From: Plantago ovata
Lineage: Eukaryota; Streptophyta; Magnoliopsida; Lamiales; Plantaginaceae
DNA length: 64,000 nt
Direction: 5' to 3'
Assembly (NCBI GenBank): GCA_028274465.1
Contig: CM051456.1
Location: 94,164,753 to 94,228,752 of the forward strand
Under the pieces are notes generated by a model. It was given only the letters and a program-made list of their open reading frames with translations, did not search any database and had not been told where the DNA came from. Position numbers and translations under genes: made by a program. The stretch's first letter is position 1, and every line of letters begins with the position of its first letter. This document shows, piece by piece, positions 43,160-54,635 of this stretch.

Positions 43160-44657
43160 TGATGAACCTGTATTTTACACCTTCATTCGAGTCTTTTTTC
43201 ACCTATTTAGCTATCCTCTATGTTAAGTTAGCTATATTATAGTGCATTTTATTAGAATAGTGTCACGTTTCTCTTTAGTTTGAATTTTCCAGGTTTTAGG
43301 TGAAAACGTGATTTTCCGGGCAATTATATTGAAGTGAACGAAGAATCGGTGTTCTGAGGACATTCGTGGAATATCCAGAAGGTTCTGGATGAGATTTGAA
43401 GTCTAGGGGTCGAGTTTCAAGGCTTAAAGGTCATTAGAAGGCAAAATCCGAGTCCGAAAAGGAAAAGAAGACCAAAAACGCGTCCACGCCGATTGGAGCA
43501 CCCGGGCGGTTCGCCCGGGATGTGGGGCGGTTCGCCCCACACCAGGTGGTTCGCCCGGTGTCTGGGGCGACTCGCCCCATGCGTTCCTAACTTTTCAAGT
43601 GCCTATTCATTTGGTAAAGAGTTAGTCCAAAATCTGATGATTCTATTCTTTATAAAAAAAGGTGTGTTACATCAGCGGTTACTCTTTTCTTTTCTTCGCG
43701 GAGTGCTTTAGCTATGTGCCAGACCTTTCACTTCAATGGGTTAGAGTCAACTCGCTTCCTTACTTACTTCTGAGACAAGTGGACGATATCGTCTTTTGGT
43801 TGGCTTTCTCCTCTGACTTCTTAGGAGGGATGGGCCCTTGCTCCTGGGTTACAGTGAAGAAAAGCTTCTAGATTTCCCTAGCCGTAGTGAACTCCTATAT
43901 ATAGTTGCTTCTGTTTCTACGTTTTTCATACTTTCTCAGACCTTTTTTCATACTTTTCACATTAGTTTTAGATAGGAATTCTCCAGAGCCTGTTCTGGGA
44001 ATTCTTAGTATAGGAGACTATTTTTCTTATCAATTTGGAGGATTATCTTGCTTGTGAGTTCGCAATTCTTCGGAGATTGACAACCTTCGTCGGTAACATT
44101 GTATCTCACGATTTTTCTATTTATATTTATATCTTTCAACATGTTTTCATTCAATCTTGCTTTGATTTCTGTTGATTGCATTATATCTATGAGTAGCTAA
44201 ATCTATCGTTGGTGATAGTATGTGATTTCTTAGCTAGGGTTCTTAATTATGCATGATGGCTGTAACGCGAATCAGACTTTGAATTATTGCTTTATTTCTT
44301 TGATCTATCGAAGCCCTCTATCTTCGTAGTGTTGAATTGAACGGAACACATTGGACAATTCATGATCTTAGATTTCTATGCAAAACGATCGGGTACTTCA
44401 TGCATGATTATTAACCTGATGCTTTGAATGATCATACTATCACTAACTTCCATTATCTTTGATAAGAAAAATCTGTCCTAAGTCGTTTGTTGAGTTTATA
44501 GTTTAAGTTAAATTAGATAAAGCTAGTTATAGTCCTTAGAGATCGACACTCGAGGTTATTTTACTGCTACACTACGGTTTTCGTTGTAGTTGTGAATTGC
44601 CTTTGGCTAAAAACAAATTTATTTGATTAATTGAGTCTGAGAAACTTCGGTTCATCA
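43160..44657 (+). repeat. G2 3' LTR (1,498 bp, with a 301-bp insertion)
   Basis: TGATGAACCTG...GGTTCATCA. GC palindromes at 43,499-43,580 and TATATATA at 43,896-43,903. Between them a 301-bp stretch absent from G1 and G3 LTRs has been inserted at 43,588-43,888. Confidence 0.88.
43588..43888. other. 301-bp foreign insertion in the G2 3' LTR (organelle-like?)
   Basis: G1 reads ...GCCTTCC / GAACTCCTATATATAG across this point. Here TAACTTTTCAAGTGCC...CCTAGCCGTAGT is interposed. It has a balanced base composition unlike the neighbouring AT-rich LTR, no terminal repeats and no obvious target duplication. That pattern fits non-homologous capture of organellar DNA, but this was not verified. Confidence 0.5.
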
Positions 44658-44909
44658 CCTACCACATTTACTACTCTTACTAGGGAATCCCTACAACTCC
44701 CTACACGTAAAGTCGTCCCTCCGGTTTGATCCTCGACAAACCGGGCACGAGGTACTAACCCCCCTCCAGTCTATTTCAGGTACGAGGAAGCTACATGAAG
44801 GTTTCTATGATCTTGAGAGAAACACTACATGAAGAAGACCTAAAATAGTATATATTGTGACGATCCACTGCGAACTTAGGAAGAAGTATGAATGAATTAC
44901 CCTTCAACA
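44658..44909 (+). repeat. G5 5' LTR, 3' remnant
   Basis: About 252 bp immediately before the PBS, ending ...CCCTTCAACA. Contains CTCCCTACACGTAAAGTCG and a C-rich stretch. The LTR start is lost. Confidence 0.7.
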
Positions 44910-44910
44910 T

Positions 44911-44929
44911 TTGGCGCCGTTTGTGGGAA
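44911..44929 (+). promoter_or_regulatory. G5 primer-binding site
   Basis: TTGGCGCCGTTTGTGGGAA directly after the LTR end. This form is typical of Tat-lineage elements. Confidence 0.85.
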
Positions 44930-44994
44930 ACTGATCAAAAGGTCATTCCTAGCCCTAGTGGTCGAGCCAAGCACTCTCGTGACACTTCATGAAG

Positions 44995-46676
44995 ATGCCT
45001 CCCAGAAGAAGAAACCGTCTTGCTAATGCACCACCCAGGAATCCTCCTCGACCCAGGGGCCGTCCCCCTTAAAGTGGTCGAGGCGGAGGAAGGGCAGCTG
45101 CTCCCAGGGCACCAAGAAATAACAATGTTGTGAGGAATCAAGATTATACGGAGGGGGCATTCACCAATGTCACTAACTCCCAAGAAGAGAGATCCGGAGA
45201 AAATAATCCGCAAGGAGTCCCGGTTGGGAGTTCTTATGGAGCGTTGAGAGTCACAAACAACGTCGCACCGAGAGGGCAGCCTCCTCAAGTAGCAATTAAT
45301 CCTCCTCCCGTAGCAGTGAATCCTCCTCAGCCGGCCGCATTGAACTTCACCCTTCCTAATGGACGTGTAGTCCGACCATCAGACTTTGGGATGGGCGAAG
45401 CTCAATACGACTTGTTCCTTCTTACTTTACAAGGATACGTAGGGGATAACGAGGCTGCTAGAGTTAACGCATAACTCCAAGCTCGAGGAGTACCACAAGT
45501 CCAAGTACAGGAGCAACCTCGTGACACTTTGGTTGCCCCTCGTCAATCCCAAGGAAGAGCACCAGTAGTACCAGATGAAGCACATTCAAGAGCCAACACA
45601 AGGCCAATCCAATCTCGACTTGGACCTTCAAGAGTCCAATCAAGGTTGGGACCACAAGGTGCCCCGGATGATTTGAAGGATTTAATTGATAGGAGGATAC
45701 GCGCATCATTGCAAAACGTGGTTCCTCAAGAAAATCGAGCTCAGGTGGTCGCTACACCACCCGCTCTCCCCAAACAAATCACGCCAACCAAGTAACTCCT
45801 CAGAACCAACCCGAAGCGGTGGCGGAAAACAATGCCTTGAGAACTGTAGCTGAGGTAACCCCCTTGATCGACCCGATCATGGGGAGGAGGCTCACTCTGG
45901 AGGAACTCAACGCAAGGAAATCCGCACTTGATGCTCAAATAGAGACCCTACGGGGAACCGTGCAAGAAAAGGAGCAAGACCAAGATCCAAGCCCGTTGTG
46001 CGACGAGATAAGGAGCCATCAGGCCAAAATCGAAAGAGGCTTCCCTACTTTCGAAAGTTATGATGGAACAAGCTGCCCGAAGGATTACTTGGTAAGATTT
46101 GGCACCAAGATGGATGCTTATGGTCATGATTCGAGGACCAAGGCACTACTCTTCCCGGCTAACCTCTCTGGAGAAGCCATGAAATGGTGGTCGCGCCTTC
46201 CTCATTGCTCGATCAAGTCATATAGAGATCTCTGCAAGGAATTCTCTAAGCGATTCGAGAAGGTCATGAACACCAAGAGAAGAGTGAGGTACTTGGCCGA
46301 AATTGTTCAGAAAAACAATGAAGACTTGAGGGACTTCATCAATCGTTTTCATGAAGCAGCCCTCCAAGTTGAAGATCACTTGATCAATGAGAGAAAAGAA
46401 TACTTGTATGGTAACACTACCAAAATCAAGTTCCAAGAGGTGCTCTCAACATCGTGTGTAGAGAATGAAGCTCAACTAGCGAAAGTTTGCAAGGATTTCC
46501 TCGAGGCCGAGGAGTTCCGAAAAACAGTCACAGTAAGAACCAATCCTCCCAAGGAAAAATGGAAGGAGAAAGAAAAAGAGAAGGAGTACCCTCCTCGCCC
46601 ACAAAATCCCGGAAAGCAAAGAAAAGATAAAAAACATGGATTGATCAGAGAGGGTCCCTCGAGGAATGAGTTTTGA
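44995..46676 (+). pseudogene. G5 gag, broken
   Basis: A start at 44,995 gives MPPRRRNRLANAPPRNPPRP, then TAA at about 45,070. The same frame continues from 45,130 (Pro/Gln-rich) to a stop at 45,472 and again through 45,529-45,795. A frameshift leads to 45,819-46,676, which holds the gag domain: FPTFESYDGTSCPKDYLVRF, ALLFPANLSGEAMKWWSRLP, SYRDLCKEFSKRFEKVMNTK. A very Lys/Glu-rich tail follows. A knuckle relic CQFHKGKGHTSDEC lies further on near 46,835. At least three lesions. Confidence 0.85.
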
Positions 46677-46867
46677 GACAAGAGGTCATCTCCAAGGAGA
46701 TATAGCAACTACACAGACTTAAATAGGCCAAGATCCAACATCTTGAACTATATAGTCTCGAGGAAGCTAGATGTCTCCTGGCCAACCCCAATCCACGAAA
46801 ACCGAAAGAACAAGAGTTCGGAGAAATTTTGCCAGTTTCACAAGGGAAAGGGACACACCTCTGATGA

Positions 46868-47776
46868 GTGCGTCGAGATCAAAATGAAATCGAGAGGATG
46901 ATACGTAATGGGCAGTTGGTCAACTACATCCGTAAGGAAGAACCTCTGGCGATCCTACCTCCGCCACCTCAAGTGGGGATCGAGCACCACCCCCAAGGGA
47001 ATCCTCATTATGATGATATTCATAATTACAACAATTATGAAAATCGTCCCGTGAACGGAAGCATCCACACTCTTACAATTGTCGGAGGACCCGCGGGAGG
47101 AGACACTCGAAATCAGAGGGAGATCACAACTGATAATCTCAGAGTCCGAGACGTGAAGTACGCCCAAGTGGCACGACCAGGAACCAACGTCATCTCTTTT
47201 GACGATAGTGAAATACCGCTAAGGCATGCCGAAGGAGGAAACATTTACGACCCTTGTGTCCCGCTAGTGGTTTCCCTTGATGTTCAATCCTACAAGTTAG
47301 GAAGAATCCTCGTCGATACTGGATGTTCGGCTAACTTGATCTTCACAGGAACCTTGAAGAGGATGCAAATGAATCCAAGAGAAGATCTTAAAGAAGTGAG
47401 GAGTGCCATGGTAGGCTTTGGAGGACAACCTATCATGCCCCTCGGAATGATCAACTTGACGGTCTCAATGGGAAGTGCTCCACGAAGAGTAACTCAACAT
47501 GTCCCCTTTGTGGTCGTCGATATGCCTTTTGATTACTTCGCAGTCTTGGGTAGACCCGACCTCTCTCAGTTCCGAGCCGTAGTGTCTACAGTCCACAACA
47601 AGTTGAAGTTCTCCACTCCATTGGGAATTGGACAAGAAGTAGGAGACATAAGAGAGGCATGGGAATGCTACAACATGTCAGCTAAGTTCACTTCCAGGGT
47701 TGCCATCGGAGAGCCCAACCCGGGTCAATCACTCGAAGAGAAACCTCTTGTTCACAGTGCTCCTTATCGTTTTTAG
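46868..47776 (+). pseudogene. G5 aspartic protease region
   Basis: A 302-codon frame with spacer PLAILPPPPQVGIEHHPQGN and HTLTIVGGPAGGDTRN, then the protease LGRILVDTGCSANLIFTGTL (D-T-G-C-S), GFGGQPIMPLGMINLTVSMG and FDYFAVLGRPDLSQFRAVVS. Typical of the Tat lineage. Ends at TAG 47,774-47,776; RT continues in another frame. Confidence 0.88.
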
Positions 47777-47829
47777 ACGGTTCGGCGAGTGAAGAAAAGT
47801 CAAAAAAGCCAAGTCCGTCACTTAGGCGA

Positions 47830-48458
47830 ATGAAAGCAAGTCAAAAGAAAGAGAAGGATACCCTGGTAGGAGCTGTCAAAGAGCTCAAGGAGTATCAAGT
47901 TATACCCCCAATACCACCCTCTTCCAGGAAGAAGACATTCTTCGAGGAAAACAAGATTGAAGCAAGAGAAACCCTCGAAGAAATCCAAATTGTCGAAGGA
48001 AGCGCCGACAAGGTTACCAAAATTGGTACCGAGATGACTACAGAAGTGAGAATGAAACTCATTCAATGTTTGAAAGATAACAACGACATCTTCGTGTGGA
48101 GTACCGAGGACCTCAAGGGGATCGACCCACGGGTTGCGGTTCACCGTCTGAATGTTGACCCGTCGATCACCCATATTCGAGAAAAGCGAAGAGACTTCAG
48201 TGCTGAAGACAATGCCATCATTGAAGCGGAAGTCCAAAGATTGCTTAAGGCCGGTCACATCAAGGAAGTAAGATACTCCGATTGGGTTTGCAATGTGGTC
48301 CTCGTGGAGAAGGGGCCTGGCAAGTGGAGAATGTGCAATAACTTCACGAGGCTCAACAAGTTTTGCCCGAAGGATCCCTACCCGCTCCCCCGGATCGACC
48401 AGCTAGTCGATTCCACTGCTGGATGCGCACTCTTGAGCTTCATGGATGCATACCAAGG
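47830..48458 (+). pseudogene. G5 reverse transcriptase, N-terminal part
   Basis: NDIFVWSTEDLKGIDPRVAV, KRRDFSAEDNAIIEAEVQRL, SDWVCNVVLVEKGPGKWRMC, FTRLNKFCPKDPYPLPRIDQ and SFMDAYQG are successive fingers and palm motifs of gypsy RT. The copia C3 LTR begins at 48,459, before the catalytic xxDD box, so the enzyme is severed. The few residues that follow in frame are LTR sequence. Confidence 0.9.
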
Positions 48459-50025
48459 TGTTAGGAAACTTGTAATTTTGATGAGCAATTAACCATGCTA
48501 AATTAAGAAAAGTCCAGTAACTAGTACTCTTAAGGTCCATAGGAATTTAGAATTTTAGAGGACATTGTAAAAGAGGAACGTTTGCTGAAGACTTAGAGTA
48601 GGTGCTAGATAGGTGTTTTTACCGCTTATGATGTATCTTGTTTTCTGAAAAGAAAAACAACCTATTGAAGCATTTGCTGATGATGTACTTTGTTTACACA
48701 AACAAACTATTGAAGCATTTAGAACCGTTCAGAAACTTGAAGAAGTCGAAGACTGAAGACTAGAAGATTCCTGAAGACTGGTATCTACAAAGGCACATGT
48801 TGCTCAGAAAGTGGGAACTTCAGCAACAACTTGCATAAGTGAAAATCTAAACGACATAGTAGGTCGTGCTTGCTGAAACTGAGACTGACCACTTGCTGAA
48901 AGACATATGTGACCTCCTTGCTGAAAGTACTTGCATTTGCGCTCCAACATTCATGTTTGAATCTCATTCAAATGAACATTAAATGCAAAGCATGCACGCG
49001 AAGAACATGAAGACTAGAAGACAAATAAAGGACGCTGCTGAAAGTACAAAAGCAAGATAGTGACATCTTAAGGAACAAAGCCTTAGAATTTGAAATTCAA
49101 ACGGCTCCCTTGATTCACTATAAATAGAGGTCATCCGGCAAAGAGTTGAAGTGTGTCAACAACGTGATCAAACTCTCACTTGTGCTTAAACTCACATACC
49201 CTTCAAACACTCTTTACTGCCATTGATCCGTTCCAAGACTTAAAGCTTGAAAAAGCTACTTGTGAAGAAGTAGAACATACACGGCTAAGAAATTAGTTAA
49301 GTGTTCTTTCTTTCGAACAAGAACAAGTCTTGACACCAGAAACATTCAAACTTGTTTACTGCAAAGTATTCAAAGTTTTGGTTCTTAGATTACTTGTTGT
49401 AGCTGAATAAGTTATAATCAAGATATCTCATCCCAAACCTCTCTAACTGAAAATACACCCTTTCAGGCGTGAAATTCAGAGGGAACTTAATCGAGCATAG
49501 TGTTGCTGATTAAAAGTCCCAAGTTTGATGGAGAACAAGGTTTCGTTCTCTAGTTAGGTTGGAAACGAAGCAAGTGTGCTTTGGTTTCTATTAAATCGCT
49601 CTAGATAGGTGTTGTAAGGAACCTCAAACTTGTCTTAGTGGATCCAGTCCTAGAAAGGATAAAGTGGATTAGTTGAGAGATTACGCCACTCTTAGATACC
49701 ACTATAAAAGTATTTGTGTGATTTACTTACTGCATTTAGTTTTCAACAAAACATATCTATCTGTACACAATCACTCTGTTCACTTGCTGAAACTATCACT
49801 TACTGACAAAGCACTTATTGTATCAAAGACTCCCGCTCTCTGATTTTAAGTATGAGCAAAACTAGTTACTGAAAAGTAACTTGTGCTTGTTGAGAAAGTT
49901 AAGTATCAGCAAACTCATTACTGAAAAGTAATAAGTCCTTGTTGAGAAAGTTTTTAAACGACGAAAGTTTGAAAAGACTATTCACCCCCCCTCTAGTCTT
50001 TTCTTGTTGTTTAAAGGGACCAACA
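48459..50025 (+). repeat. C3 5' LTR, complete (1,567 bp)
   Basis: TGTTAGGAAACTTG...GGGACCAACA. It contains a CTATAAATAG TATA box and many TGCTGAAA phrases. Its last ~545 bp match the truncated C1 LTR. Confidence 0.88.
49118..49127 (+). promoter_or_regulatory. TATA box of the C3 LTR
   Basis: CTATAAATAG, a strong plant TATA consensus, about 900 bp from the LTR end. Confidence 0.65.
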
Positions 50026-50027
50026 AG

Positions 50028-50039
50028 TGGTATCAGAGC
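50028..50039 (+). promoter_or_regulatory. C3 primer-binding site (initiator tRNA-Met type)
   Basis: TGGTATCAGAGC two bases after the LTR end, as in C1. Confidence 0.92.
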
Positions 50040-50087
50040 TGGAGGTTCTTTAACCTTCAACACTGAACCTAGATCCCCTTAGGTGCT

Positions 50088-50863
50088 TGATGAACGGTTT
50101 AGAACTTGTCAGATTCTAGTTAATCAAATAAATTTGTATTTAGCCAAAGGCAATTCACAACTACAACGAAAACCGTAGTGTAGCAGTAAAATAACCTCGA
50201 GTGTCGATCTCTAAGGACTATAACTAGCTTTATCTAATCTAACTTAAGAATATAAAATCAACAAATTACTTAGCAAAGGTTTTTCTTATCAGATAATGGA
50301 GGTTAGTGATAGTATGATCATTCAAAGCGTAGCAGGTTAATAATCATGCATGAAGTACCCGGTTTTGCATAGAGATTTTGATCAATGAATTTTTCAATTG
50401 TGTTCGTTATAATTCAACACTACGAAGATAGAGGTTTTAGATAGATCAAAGAAATAAAGCAATAACTCAAAGTCTAATGCGCGATATAGCCATTAGCATA
50501 ATTATTTAACCCTTCGCTAAGAAATCACATACTATCACCAACGAGAAGTTTAGCTACTCATAGATGTCATGCAATCAACAAAAATCATAGCAAGATTGAA
50601 TAAAAACATGTTGAAAGATAAATAAATATAAATAGAAAAACTGTAAGATACAATGTTACCGAAGGTTGTCAATCTCCGAAGAATCGCGATCTTACAAGCT
50701 CCAAAGCGCTAAGAAAAAGTATCTCCTAAGCTAAGAATCCCCATAACAGGCTCTGGAGAATTCCTACCTAAAACTAATGAGAAAGGTGAGAGAAAAGGTC
50801 TGGAAAAGTATGAAAAACGGAGAAAACTGAGCAACTATATATAGTGATTCGACAGGTGTGGGG
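50088..50863 (-). repeat. G4: Athila-family LTR fragment (U5 end to TATA region)
   Basis: On the minus strand it ends ...CTAAACCGTTCATCA at 50,088, the LTR end of the G1-G3 family. It extends back through a TATATATA box (50,836-50,843) to the pre-TATA zone, where copia C2 begins (50,864). It is inserted in the C3 leader. The U3 part and any internal region would lie beyond C2. Confidence 0.88.
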
Positions 50864-52018
50864 TGTAAGAAATACGGTCAGAGTTACCCCTAGGGTACGC
50901 AGCGGAATTTCAAAAATTTTCTTAACATACAGGTTAATTGATTATGTATATGCCGTATATATGTAACACGTCAATTAGAAGACTAACCTTACTTCCAAAG
51001 CAGCTTCCAAGTCTTCGTAATAATCCGGTGTATCTTCTCCTTCGTCGAAGTCGAAGATATCTGCAATACTCTGATTATTTGCAAGACAATAAGAGTTAGT
51101 TTCCAGCTCCTAGAACCTCAACCTTGGTATCCACGGATGAACAACCTATCAGAAGAATGCTAGGATATTCTTTTGTGTGACCAAGAAGACGGGGCGGCGA
51201 TTCCTCCGGCAAGGTGGTGCGCGCGTAGGCTTATAGAGGAGGGGAGAGTTTTTATTTTCTCTAATAAAACTGGGTATTCAACTGTGTGAATGTCTATCTG
51301 ACTGTGTATCAAAAACTCTCTAATAGTCTACTATATATAGTAGTCAATAGAAGCCTAAAGCATAAGCAATTAGACTTCGTAAAGGAATAAGAATCTAATT
51401 CTTATCGCACTAGGAAACCAATACCAAGTCTAGATTCATTCCCAATCAAATTAAAACTCAATCAGGAAAATCTAACTTATCCCTTCGACTTCTAATAGAG
51501 GAAGGAGTCGTACTCCTTCCCCTACTCCACCTCCTGTGCGCGCGCGCGCCATGTCCTACGGGAGATAGGTGGGTCCCAATTTTGGGACCCACTTATAGTT
51601 CTAAGGCAATTCAAACTCTAAGTAGATTTTTCCCAAATGCATATGTTAATTCTAAATTAACATATCCTTTCAAATCAAACCTCTATTATATTTCTAAAAT
51701 ATAATCTTTAATTGTATTTACATAAAATACAATTAATTAGCCAATTAATTGAATAATTCCAAATCATTCATTGAGCCACCAAATATTATAATTAATTCCA
51801 AATCAATTATAATCCATCAATCACAATTAATTCCAAATTAATTGCGATTCCATCTTCAAGATATCCTGATAAGCTGAATCACCACATAGTGTGACCCATA
51901 GGGCCTCATTGTATTAAGCAAGTCCTAGACTAGGCAAAGTGGAATTCCTAGACGGTTCCATTTGCAATATTAATACATGAGGACGTTTGAGAGGTTTCTC
52001 AAAGCAAACCCTTTCATT

Positions 52019-53184
52019 TACCATTTTTTTTAGGGGTCAATTAGAACACCTAATAACAGAATAGGCCCCATTAGATTTTTAATTACAGATTAGGGGTCGA
52101 ATTTGACCAAACCAGGCTTAATTCGCCTATCCAAAATTCCATTTGTGAACAACCAAACAAGCCTTACCAAGAGGCCCAAAATGTAATTGTATTTCAACAC
52201 ACATTTTCTTTTTATTTTTGCGTTCTTTTTTTTTTCTTTTTCTTTTTTTTTTATCAACAATAAAGCTATTTTTTCCTACCAAATTTTATTTTAAAAAACA
52301 AATGAAAATTTTGAAATATAAATATATTATAAATTCAAAATTATTCTAAATCAAACCCTAATAAAATTTATATTTCAAAACATGTCCCAACATTATTATT
52401 TAAACAAAATCAATATTTGTTCTTTATTCTTTTTCCTTTTATATTTTTCTTTTTTCTTTTTTTTTTTTCCTTTTTCTTTCTTCAAGAGCTCCGACACCGG
52501 AGCTTTGCAAGGCTTCGACTAGAGCATGCACAACTCTAGCTCGGAGCTTGCAATGCTTCGACTATAGGAGCTGGAGCGTGTAAGCTCCAGATCGGAGCTT
52601 GCACAGCTTCGATCTGGAGCTTACAACTATAATCGGAGTTTTGCAAAGCTCTGCTACCGGAGCTTTTTGGAGAAGAAGAAGAGAAAAAAGAAAAATAAAT
52701 TAAAAAAAGAAAAATATAAAAGGAAAAAGGAAAAAGAAAAAATATTGATTCTTTTTTTTGAAAATAATGTTGGGACATGTTTTGAAATATAAATTTTGTT
52801 GGTGTATGATTTACAATAATTTAGTATTTACAATAATTCTACATTTAAAATTTTGATTGTTTTTAAATAACATTTTGTAGGAAACAAGTTATTGTTGACA
52901 AAAAGAAGAAAAGAAAAAAAGAATAAAGGAAAAGAAAGAAAAGAAAAATATAATCGGAAAATAATAAAGTTAAGTGTTCAAATACAATTACATTTTAGGT
53001 CTCATCTTACTATTGAGTTAAGGCCTTGTTTGTTTTGTCCAAAATGAGTTGATGGCATTGTTGTAAATATGTGTTGGTCAACACAAAAAACCCATATTAT
53101 GGTCTAATATGTAATTGTTGGTCTAATGGGGCTTAGTCTGTTATTAGGTGTCCTAACTAGCCCCTAAAGTGATATAAACCCTAC
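52019..53184. mobile_element. Foldback element, copy A
   Basis: About 1.17 kb. Ends TTTAGGGGTCAATTAGAACA and, inverted, TTTAGGGGCTAGTTAGGACA share CACCTAATAACAGAATAGG. Long AT-rich arms pair (ATTACATTTTxGG, ATTGTTGA..., AACATTATT...AATAATGTT). The centre (52,490-52,680) is rich in GGAGCTT/AAGCTCC. No coding capacity: frames here are simple-sequence artefacts. Confidence 0.75.
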
Positions 53185-53473
53185 AATTAATTAGCCAATT
53201 CAATTAATAATTCCAAATCATTAATTGACCCACCAAATATTATAATTAATTCCAAATCAATTATAATCCATCAATCACAATTAATTCCAAATTAATTGCG
53301 ATTCCATCTTCAAGGATATCCTGATAAGCTGAATCACCACATAGTGTGACGCATAGGGACTCATTGTATTAAGCAAGTCATAGACTAGGCAAAATGGAAT
53401 TCCTAGACGGTTCCATTTGCAATATTAATACATGAGGACGTTTGAGAGGTTTCTCAAAGCAAACCCTTTCATT

Positions 53474-54635
53474 TACCATTTTTTTTAGGGGTCAATTAGA
53501 ACACCTAACAGAATAGGCCCCATTAGATTTTTAATTACAGATTAGGGGCCGAATTTGACCAAACCAGGCTTAATTCGCCTATCCAAATTTCCATTGTGAA
53601 CAACCAAACAAGCCTTACCAAGAGGCCCAAAATGTAATTGTATTTCAACACACATTTTCTTTTTATTTTTGCGTTCTTTTTTTTTTCTTTTCTTTTTTTT
53701 TTTTTTATCAACAATAAAGCTATTTTTTCCTACCAAATTTTATTTTAAAAAACAAATGAAAATTTTGAAATATAAATATATTATAAATACAAAATTATTC
53801 TAAATCAAACCCTAATAAAATTTATATTTCAAAACATGTCCCAACATTATTTTTTAAACAAAATCAATATTTGTTCTTTATTCTTTTTCCTTTTATATTT
53901 TTCTTTTTTCTTTTTTTTTCCTTTTTCTTTCTTCAAAAGCTCCGACACCGGAGCTTTGCAAGGCTTCGACTAGAGCATGCACAACTCTAGCTCGGAGCTT
54001 GCAATGTTTCGACTATAGGAGCTGGAGCGTGTAAGCTCCAGATCGGAGCTTGCACAGCTTCGATCTGGAGCTTACAACTATAATCGGAGTTTTGCAAAGC
54101 TCCGCTACCGGAGCTTTTGGAGAAGAAGAAGAGAAAAAAGAAAAAGAAATTAAAAAAAGAAAAATATAAAAGGAAAAAGAAAAAAGGAAAAAGAAAAAAT
54201 ATTGATCTTTTTTTTGAAAATAATGTTGGGACATGTTTTGAAATATAAATTTTGTTGGTGTATGATTTACAATAATTTAGTATTTACAATAATTCTACAT
54301 TTAAAATTTTGATTTTTTTTAAATAACATTTTGTAGGAAACAAGTTATTGTTGACAAAAAGACGAAAAAAAAAGAATAAAGGAAAAGAAAGAAAAGAAAA
54401 TTATAATCGGAAAATAATAAAGTTAATGTTCAAATACAATTACATTTTAGGTCTCACCTTACTATTGAGTTAGGCATTGTTTGTTTTGTCCAAAATGAGT
54501 TGATGGCATTGTTGTAAATATGTGTTGGTCAACACAAAAAACCCATATTATGGCCCAATATGTAATTGTTGATCTAATGGGGCCTATTCTGTTATTAGGT
54601 GTCCTAACTAGCCCCTAAAGTGATATAAACCCTAG
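53474..54635. mobile_element. Foldback element, copy B
   Basis: A near-identical second copy of 52,019-53,184, with the same arms and GGAGCTT-rich centre (53,937-54,115). Confidence 0.75.

Larger units (their letters stand above)
38053..44657 (+). mobile_element. Athila-family non-autonomous element G2 (gag-protease only)
   Basis: 5' LTR 38,053-39,210, Athila-type PBS, gag and protease, then directly the non-coding 3' region, polypurine tract and 3' LTR (43,160-44,657). No RT, RNase H or integrase. The flanks do not match: GTACT at the left, in C1 integrase, and CCTAC at the right, in the G5 LTR. The two LTRs are visibly diverged from each other, while the 3' LTR is closer to that of G1. This suggests recombination between two elements rather than one clean insertion. 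Confidence 0.88.
44658..48458 (+). mobile_element. Tat-lineage Ty3/gypsy element G5, truncated at both ends
   Basis: Contains an LTR remnant (44,658-44,909), a PBS TTGGCGCCGTTTGTGGGAA, gag, protease and the first part of RT. It is cut on the left by the G2 3' LTR and on the right by the C3 5' LTR inside RT (SFMDAYQG). The PBS type and the ILVDTGCSANLIF protease fit the Tat group rather than Athila. The distal part was not found in the window. Confidence 0.85.
48459..50087 (+). mobile_element. Copia element C3, 5' end only
   Basis: Complete 5' LTR, PBS and the first ~50 bp of leader, inserted into the RT of G5. At 50,088 the G4 Athila LTR begins. The rest of C3 lies beyond G4/C2/G3, outside the window. 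Same family as C1: the leader (GCACTGAACCTAGATCCCC) matches. Confidence 0.85.

Noticed and set aside
43493-43711. ORFs across the G2 3' LTR as a captured gene
   Set aside because: The frames cross the palindromes and the 301-bp insertion and show no domain. The insertion itself is reported separately as DNA of uncertain origin.
52536-52778. Minus-strand frames in the foldback copies (also 54,013-54,234) as genes
   Set aside because: Hydrophobic Phe/Ser-rich translation arises from the A/T-rich arms. The frames differ between two near-identical copies and no domain is present.
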